9,764 nucleotides of DNA from Porphyromonadaceae bacterium UBA7332 (lineage in GTDB: Bacteria; Bacteroidota; Bacteroidia; Bacteroidales; UBA7332): the NCBI GenBank assembly GCA_002471225.1, contig DKPO01000045.1, positions 4,186-13,949 on the forward strand, in the 5' to 3' direction. Positions 6,798 to 9,764 of the stretch are shown in pieces. The notes under the pieces were generated by a model. It had not been told where the DNA came from, did not search any database, and saw only the letters and a list, made by a program, of their open reading frames with translations. Position 1 is the stretch's first letter; each line of letters begins with the position of its first letter. A program made the translations under genes and the position numbers.

Positions 6798-6830
6798 TGA
6801 TAGAAGTTGATTAATCAACAACTTCTATCA
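6798..6830 (-). repeat. Perfect 12-bp inverted repeat across the rpmD stop codon
   Basis: TGATAGAAGTTG (6798-6809 on the plus strand) and its exact complement CAACTTCTATCA (6819-6830) flank a 9-base loop. In the operon transcript the 5' arm encodes part of the last residues of L30, the loop holds the TAA stop codon (6813-6811), and the 3' arm ends 17 bases before the rplO ATG. The loop and inner stem also form a 14-base palindrome at 6806-6819. The sequence after the hairpin (TTAAAGATTTG) is not a continuous T run, so a strong intrinsic terminator is unlikely. A processing barrier, a partial attenuator or a control of rplO translation are all possible; none is shown. Confidence 0.75.
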
Positions 6831-6987
6831 AGTGTTTAACTTTAGCAACCATTCCCAAAATTTGAGGAGTAGCTTCATGCTCTACCACGCGATTAAGTTT
6901 TCTTAAACCTAGTGCGTCTAGAGTTCTTTTTTGTGTTGCAGGACATTTAATTCTGCTGATAACTTGCTTAATTTTTATTGTAGCCAT
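6811..6987 (-). CDS. rpmD: 50S ribosomal protein L30 (uL30)
   Basis: Small 50S protein that binds 23S rRNA near the central domain and 5S region. I choose the ATG giving MATIKIKQVI, which yields the standard 58 residues; the frame stays open further upstream, but that part overlaps rpsE and has no L30 similarity. The family pattern is clear: IKQVISRIKCPATQKRTLDALGL with its last residues at about 6-27, then NRVVEHEATPQILGMVAKVKHLIEV to residue 56. The start is fixed by an excellent Shine-Dalgarno sequence, TAAGGAGGT, 8 bases upstream. It sits between rpsE (19-base gap) and rplO (30-base gap), its normal place. Its last codons form one arm of a strong hairpin. Confidence 0.97.
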   Translation of the reverse strand: MATIKIKQVISRIKCPATQKRTLDALGLRKLNRVVEHEATPQILGMVAKVKHLIEVVD

Positions 6988-6995
6988 AATTATAA

Positions 6996-7004
6996 ACCTC
7001 CTTA
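6996..7004 (-). promoter_or_regulatory. Unusually strong Shine-Dalgarno sequence of rpmD
   Basis: The minus strand reads TAAGGAGGT, nine consecutive bases complementary to the usual 3' end of 16S rRNA, with 8 bases between it and the rpmD ATG. It lies in the 19-base gap after the rpsE stop codon. It decides the L30 start and stands out because nearly all other genes in this operon have no such site. Bacteroidota ribosomes are known to make little use of this pairing. Confidence 0.9.
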
Positions 7005-7006
7005 AA

Positions 7007-7522
7007 TTAACCTTTAAACACTTTTTCCAAAGATACACCTCTATTTTGAGCAATAGTAGCTGCATCGCGAAGTTCGCTTAAAGCAACGATAGTAGCTTTA
7101 ACAAGGTTGTGAGGGTTAGAAGAACCTTTTGACTTAGCCAAAACGTCAGTTACACCAACACTCTCAAGTACTGCACGCATCGCACCACCGGCTTTAACCC
7201 CAGTACCATGAGAAGCAGGCTTGATGAAAACCTCTGCACCACCAAATTTAGAGAACTGTTCGTGAGGAATAGTACCTTTAAGAACAGGAACTTTGATTAA
7301 GTTCTTTTTCGCAGCTTCAACACCTTTAGCAATAGCTGTAGTTACTTCATTTGCTTTACCAAGACCCCAACCTACAATGCCATCTTCGTTTCCTACAACA
7401 ACAATAGCAGAGAAGCTAAAAGTACGCCCTCCTTTTGTTACTTTAGTAACACGGTTAATGGCTACCAATCTATCTTTTAATTCTAAATCGTTTGACGATT
7501 TTACTCTATTATTTACTGCCAT
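7007..7522 (-). CDS. rpsE: 30S ribosomal protein S5 (uS5)
   Basis: 30S protein near the mRNA entry channel and the decoding site, involved in accuracy and in helicase activity of the ribosome. The 171-residue length is typical. The double-stranded RNA-binding-like domain runs about 15-80, containing NRVTKVTKGGRTFSFSAIVV at 23-42; the loop K30-G31-G32-R33, where spectinomycin-resistance changes arise in other bacteria, looks wild type. The second domain (about 90-155) contains KPASHGTGVKAGGAMRAVLE at 101-120. It begins 6 bases after rplR and is followed after 19 bases by rpmD. No Shine-Dalgarno sequence precedes this ATG. Confidence 0.98.
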   Translation of the reverse strand: MAVNNRVKSSNDLELKDRLVAINRVTKVTKGGRTFSFSAIVVVGNEDGIVGWGLGKANEVTTAIAKGVEAAKKNLIKVPVLKGTIPHEQFSKFGGAEVFIKPASHGTGVKAGGAMRAVLESVGVTDVLAKSKGSSNPHNLVKATIVALSELRDAATIAQNRGVSLEKVFKG

Positions 7523-7528
7523 GTTGTA

Positions 7529-7870
7529 TTAAAATTTAAGACCGCCATTACGAGCTGCGTCTGCAAGTTCTTTAATTCTACCATGATAAAGGTAACCATT
7601 TCTATCGAAAACAACAGTTTGGATACCTGCTTCAAGAGCTTTCTTAGCGATTAATTCACCAACCTTAGTAGCTTGTTCTTTTTTAGGACATGCTTCCATA
7701 CCTAAAGAGCTAGCAGAAACTAAAGTTTTACCACAAGTATCATCAATCACTTGTGCATATATTTGACTATTACTTCTGAAAACAGTCATACGCGGACGCT
7801 CTGTTGAACCAGAAATCTTTCTGCGAACGCACTGTTTGATTTTAAGTCTTCTTTCTAATTTTGATGTCAT
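7529..7870 (-). CDS. rplR: 50S ribosomal protein L18 (uL18)
   Basis: 5S rRNA-binding protein that, with L5, attaches 5S rRNA to the central protuberance. The 113 residues are slightly shorter than in some bacteria but complete. The basic amino end (LERRLKIKQCVRRKI, 5-19) is followed by RPRMTVFRSNSQIYAQVIDD at 25-44, the family core, then KTLVSASSLG (48-57) and the end motif FDRNGYLYHGRIKELADAAR at 88-107. It is placed between rplF (20-base gap) and rpsE (6-base gap). No Shine-Dalgarno sequence is seen. The product should act together with L5, encoded upstream in the same operon. Confidence 0.97.
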   Translation of the reverse strand: MTSKLERRLKIKQCVRRKISGSTERPRMTVFRSNSQIYAQVIDDTCGKTLVSASSLGMEACPKKEQATKVGELIAKKALEAGIQTVVFDRNGYLYHGRIKELADAARNGGLKF

Positions 7871-7890
7871 AACAATATCTTATTTAAAGA

Positions 7891-8442
7891 TTATTTACCG
7901 GCAGACTTACCTGACTTTCTGCGAATAATTTCACCAACAAACTTGACACCCTTACCTTTATAAGGTTCTGGTTTACGGAATGAGCGAATTTTTGAACAAA
8001 CGTGTCCCAAAAGTTGTTTGTCGCAAGACTCCAAAGTAATAAGAGGATTCTTATTTCTTTCAGATTTAGTTTCAACTTTAATTTCAGCCGGTAACTGTAA
8101 AAAGATATTGTGGCTATAACCTAAAGACAACTCAAGGATTTGACCGTTATTTGCTGCACGGTAACCTACCCCTACAAGCTCTAATTCTTTTTTGTATCCT
8201 TCAGAAACACCTAAAACCATATTGTTAATAAGGGCTCTGTAAAGACCATGAAGAGCACGAGTTTGTTTATCATCGTTTGCACGAGCAACTACTACTTGAC
8301 CTTCAGCGATATCAATGCTGATATCACCTTTGATATCTTGCGATAGTTGACCTTTAGGTCCTTTTACTGTGATTACATTATCTTTGAAATCTACACTAAC
8401 ACCAGCAGGAATGCTAATTGGTAATTTTCCTATTCTTGACAT
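7891..8442 (-). CDS. rplF: 50S ribosomal protein L6 (uL6)
   Basis: 50S protein next to the sarcin-ricin loop and the factor-binding site, built of two similar domains (about residues 1-82 and 83-183). The amino end MSRIGKLPISIPAGV is typical, domain junction residues GVSEGYKKELELVGVGYRA lie at 78-96, and the family signature PEPYKGKGV is at 158-166, followed by GEIIRRKSGKSAGK at the end. The length of 183 residues is normal. A strong Shine-Dalgarno sequence (GAGGAGG) lies 8 bases before the ATG, in the 18-base gap after rpsH, which is exceptional in this operon and supports the start chosen. Confidence 0.98.
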   Translation of the reverse strand: MSRIGKLPISIPAGVSVDFKDNVITVKGPKGQLSQDIKGDISIDIAEGQVVVARANDDKQTRALHGLYRALINNMVLGVSEGYKKELELVGVGYRAANNGQILELSLGYSHNIFLQLPAEIKVETKSERNKNPLITLESCDKQLLGHVCSKIRSFRKPEPYKGKGVKFVGEIIRRKSGKSAGK

Positions 8443-8450
8443 AATTAAAC

Positions 8451-8457
8451 CCTCCTC
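8451..8457 (-). promoter_or_regulatory. Strong Shine-Dalgarno sequence of rplF
   Basis: The minus strand reads GAGGAGG, with the AGGAGG core at 8456-8451, 8 bases before the rplF ATG and just after the rpsH stop codon. With rpmD it is one of only two intergenic sites in the window with strong complementarity to the 3' end of 16S rRNA. Confidence 0.85.
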
Positions 8458-8460
8458 TGA

Positions 8461-8856
8461 TTAGTAGATATAACATAGAACTTCACCACCGATCATCAAT
8501 TCTCTAGCTTCTTTATCAGTCATAACACCTTTAGAAGTAGAAAGAATTGCAATACCCAAACCGTTCAAAACACGAGGCATTTCTTTGTAACCTACGTATT
8601 GACGAAGACCTGGAGTAGAAATACGGATTAATCTCTTAATCGCGTTCACTTTGTTGACTGGATCATATTTCAAAGCTATTTTAATAGAACCTTGAGGACC
8701 TTCTTCAACAAACTTATAATTTAAAATGTACCCTTTATCAAAAAGAATTTTAGTAATTTCTTTTTTTATGTTTGACGCTGGAACTTCAACCACACGGTGG
8801 TTAGCTTTAATCGCGTTCCGTAGTCTAGTCAGAAAATCTGCTATTGGATCTGTCAT
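8461..8856 (-). CDS. rpsH: 30S ribosomal protein S8 (uS8)
   Basis: Primary 16S rRNA-binding protein that organises the central domain of the 30S subunit; in E. coli it also represses the spc operon by binding its mRNA near rplE. The 131 residues are standard: MTDPIADFLTRLRNA at the amino end, RISTPGLRQYVGYKEMPRV at 78-96, and the carboxyl signature GLGIAILSTSKGVMTDKEA at 99-117, with the RNA-contacting STSKG loop at 106-110. It is separated from rpsN by a 51-base gap, the longest in the spc part of the window, holding a hairpin and tandem pentamers. No Shine-Dalgarno sequence is present. Whether S8 controls this operon in the same way is not visible. Confidence 0.98.
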   Translation of the reverse strand: MTDPIADFLTRLRNAIKANHRVVEVPASNIKKEITKILFDKGYILNYKFVEEGPQGSIKIALKYDPVNKVNAIKRLIRISTPGLRQYVGYKEMPRVLNGLGIAILSTSKGVMTDKEARELMIGGEVLCYIY

Positions 8857-8876
8857 ATTGAATTGAATTAAATTGA
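8857..8876. repeat. Four tandem ATTGA pentamers before rpsH
   Basis: On the plus strand the 20 bases read ATTGA, ATTGA, ATTAA, ATTGA; on the operon strand they read TCAAT, TTAAT, TCAAT, TCAAT and end at the rpsH ATG. The outermost copy supplies the CAAT arm of the neighbouring hairpin, so other copies could pair in its place. It may be a simple-sequence leader with no special function. Confidence 0.6.
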
Positions 8877-8894
8877 TCCGGCTACCCGGACAAT
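8872..8894 (-). promoter_or_regulatory. Bulged hairpin in the rpsN-rpsH spacer
   Basis: In the operon transcript ATTG (8894-8891) pairs with CAAT (8875-8872) and TCCGG (8890-8886) with CCGGA (8881-8877), giving nine pairs with a single bulged U at 8876 and the four-base loop GTAG. It ends 15 bases before the rpsH ATG. It is more GC-rich than its surroundings and is not followed by a T run, so it is probably not a terminator. A regulatory or processing role is inferred from position only. Confidence 0.5.
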
Positions 8895-8907
8895 ATTTAA
8901 TAATAAA

Positions 8908-9177
8908 TTACCAACTTGCTTTTTTAACACCTGGGATCAAACCTGCAGATGCCATTTCACGAAATTGGATACGTGAAATACCGAACTGACGGATATATCC
9001 TTTCGGACGACCTGTAATTTTACAACGATTGTGTAAACGAACAGGAGATGCATTTTTTGGAAGTGCTTGCAAAGCTTCGTAGTTGCCTTCCGCTTTTAAT
9101 TGTTCTCTTTTAGCAGCGAATTTAGCAACAAGCTTTGCTCTTTTCACTTCGCGAGCTTTCATTGATTCCTTAGCCAT
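8908..9177 (-). CDS. rpsN: 30S ribosomal protein S14 (uS14), zinc-free form
   Basis: 30S head protein needed late in assembly, near the A site. At 89 residues it is the long C-minus type rather than the 61-residue zinc type: the two CxxC pairs are absent and only C52 remains. The family motif RLHNRCKITGRPKGYIRQFG is at 47-66, followed by ISRIQFREMASAGLIPGVKKASW. The amino part (1-45) is a basic helix-rich extension. It lies 9 bases after rplE and 51 before rpsH in standard spc order. No Shine-Dalgarno sequence is seen before the ATG. Confidence 0.98.
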   Translation of the reverse strand: MAKESMKAREVKRAKLVAKFAAKREQLKAEGNYEALQALPKNASPVRLHNRCKITGRPKGYIRQFGISRIQFREMASAGLIPGVKKASW

Positions 9178-9186
9178 ATCTCTAAA

Positions 9187-9738
9187 TTATTTAGCATTTT
9201 TAAAAGGTAAACCAAACTCTTTCAAAAGAGCATATCCTTCTTCATCAGTTTTAGCAGTAGTAACAAAAGTAATATTCATACCTAAGATTTTGCTAATGCT
9301 ATCAATGTTGATTTCAGGGAAAATGATTTGTTCTTGGATACCCAAAGTATAATTACCTCTACCATCTAATTTACCTTCAATACCTTTGAAGTCACGGATA
9401 CGAGGAAGAGCTACGCGAACTAGTCTCTCAAGGAATTCATACATTTGCTCTCTACGCAAAGTTACCATAACACCAACTGGCATTTTTTTACGTAACTTGA
9501 AGTTAGAGATATCTTTTTTAGAAAGAGTAGCAACAGCTTTTTGACCTGTGATTGCTGTAAGTTCATTGATAGCGATATCAATAATCTTCTTATCAGCAAC
9601 AGCGATACCTAAACCTTGGTTGATTACAATTTTCTTCAACACAGGCACCTGCATAACAGTGCTATAGTTGAATTCTTTCATCAAGGCAGGTACGATTCTC
9701 TCTTTATATTCGTTTTTTAGGCTTGCAGTATTAACCAT
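9187..9738 (-). CDS. rplE: 50S ribosomal protein L5 (uL5)
   Basis: 50S protein that binds 5S rRNA and, with S13, forms a bridge between subunits near the P-site tRNA. The 183-residue length is normal. The family signature region LTAITGQKAVATLSKKD is at 60-76, then FKLRKKMPVGVMVTLRR at 80-96 and ALPRIRDFKG at 110-119; the carboxyl half contains GNYTLGIQEQIIFPEI at 128-143. The ATG overlaps the rplX stop codon by one base (TAATG), so translation is likely coupled. A purine-rich stretch (AGGAGAGGAGAT) lies upstream, but it is also L24 coding sequence for Gly-Glu-Glu, so its role as a ribosome binding site is uncertain. Confidence 0.98.
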   Translation of the reverse strand: MVNTASLKNEYKERIVPALMKEFNYSTVMQVPVLKKIVINQGLGIAVADKKIIDIAINELTAITGQKAVATLSKKDISNFKLRKKMPVGVMVTLRREQMYEFLERLVRVALPRIRDFKGIEGKLDGRGNYTLGIQEQIIFPEINIDSISKILGMNITFVTTAKTDEEGYALLKEFGLPFKNAK

Positions 9739-9764
9739 TACTTAATCTCCTCTCCTGATTTTTT
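9738..9764 (-). CDS. rplX: 50S ribosomal protein L24 (uL24), carboxyl end only
   Basis: The window edge cuts this gene. The last eight codons read KKSGEEIK followed by TAA, which I recognise as the usual carboxyl end of Bacteroidales L24 proteins. Position directly upstream of rplE and the one-base TAATG overlap fit rplX, the standard gene before rplE in the spc operon. L24 starts assembly of the 50S subunit. The call rests on a very short peptide plus gene order. Confidence 0.8.
   Translation of the reverse strand, partial: KKSGEEIK

Noticed and set aside
6988..7065. An amino-terminal extension of L30
   Set aside because: The extra 26 residues overlap rpsE, lack L30 similarity, and the ATG at 6987 has a strong Shine-Dalgarno sequence.
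1..9764. Mobile elements, CRISPR arrays, tRNA genes, toxin-antitoxin or defence genes
   Set aside because: None seen on either strand. The window is fully accounted for by aqpZ, the ribosomal operon and short spacers.

Overview
The window is an AT-rich bacterial chromosome segment dominated by the 3' two thirds of the conserved S10-spc-alpha ribosomal protein cluster, all on the minus strand, with one aquaporin gene converging on it from the plus strand. The protein sequences, the almost complete lack of Shine-Dalgarno sequences, the C-minus (zinc-free) forms of L36, S14 and S4, the long charged tail on L17 and the L24 carboxyl end KKSGEEIK all point to the Bacteroidota, most likely Bacteroidales. 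I cannot name a genus from the sequence alone.

Layout, read in the direction of transcription from the right edge: the last eight codons of rplX (L24), then rplE, rpsN, rpsH, rplF, rplR, rpsE, rpmD, rplO, secY, map, infA, rpmJ, rpsM, rpsK, rpsD, rpoA and rplQ. Most junctions are only 2 to 20 bases long, so this is almost certainly one long cotranscribed unit that supplies 30S and 50S proteins, the SecY translocon, methionine aminopeptidase, IF-1 and the RNA polymerase alpha subunit. It ends in a hairpin at 814-833 that has a T run on both sides and can terminate both rplQ and the converging aqpZ. The canonical order is kept and there is no adk between secY and map.

The genes are ordinary and intact, and I see no undescribed multi-gene system. 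What deserves a second look lies between the genes: a 109-base rpsK-rpsD spacer that folds into one long imperfect hairpin and is a good candidate for S4 autoregulation; a perfect 12-bp stem spanning the rpmD stop codon ahead of rplO; a bulged hairpin with tandem ATTGA pentamers ahead of rpsH; and unusually strong Shine-Dalgarno sequences ahead of rpmD and rplF in an operon whose other genes have little or none. No gene-free stretch longer than 300 bases exists here; the largest is the 109-base rpsD leader.
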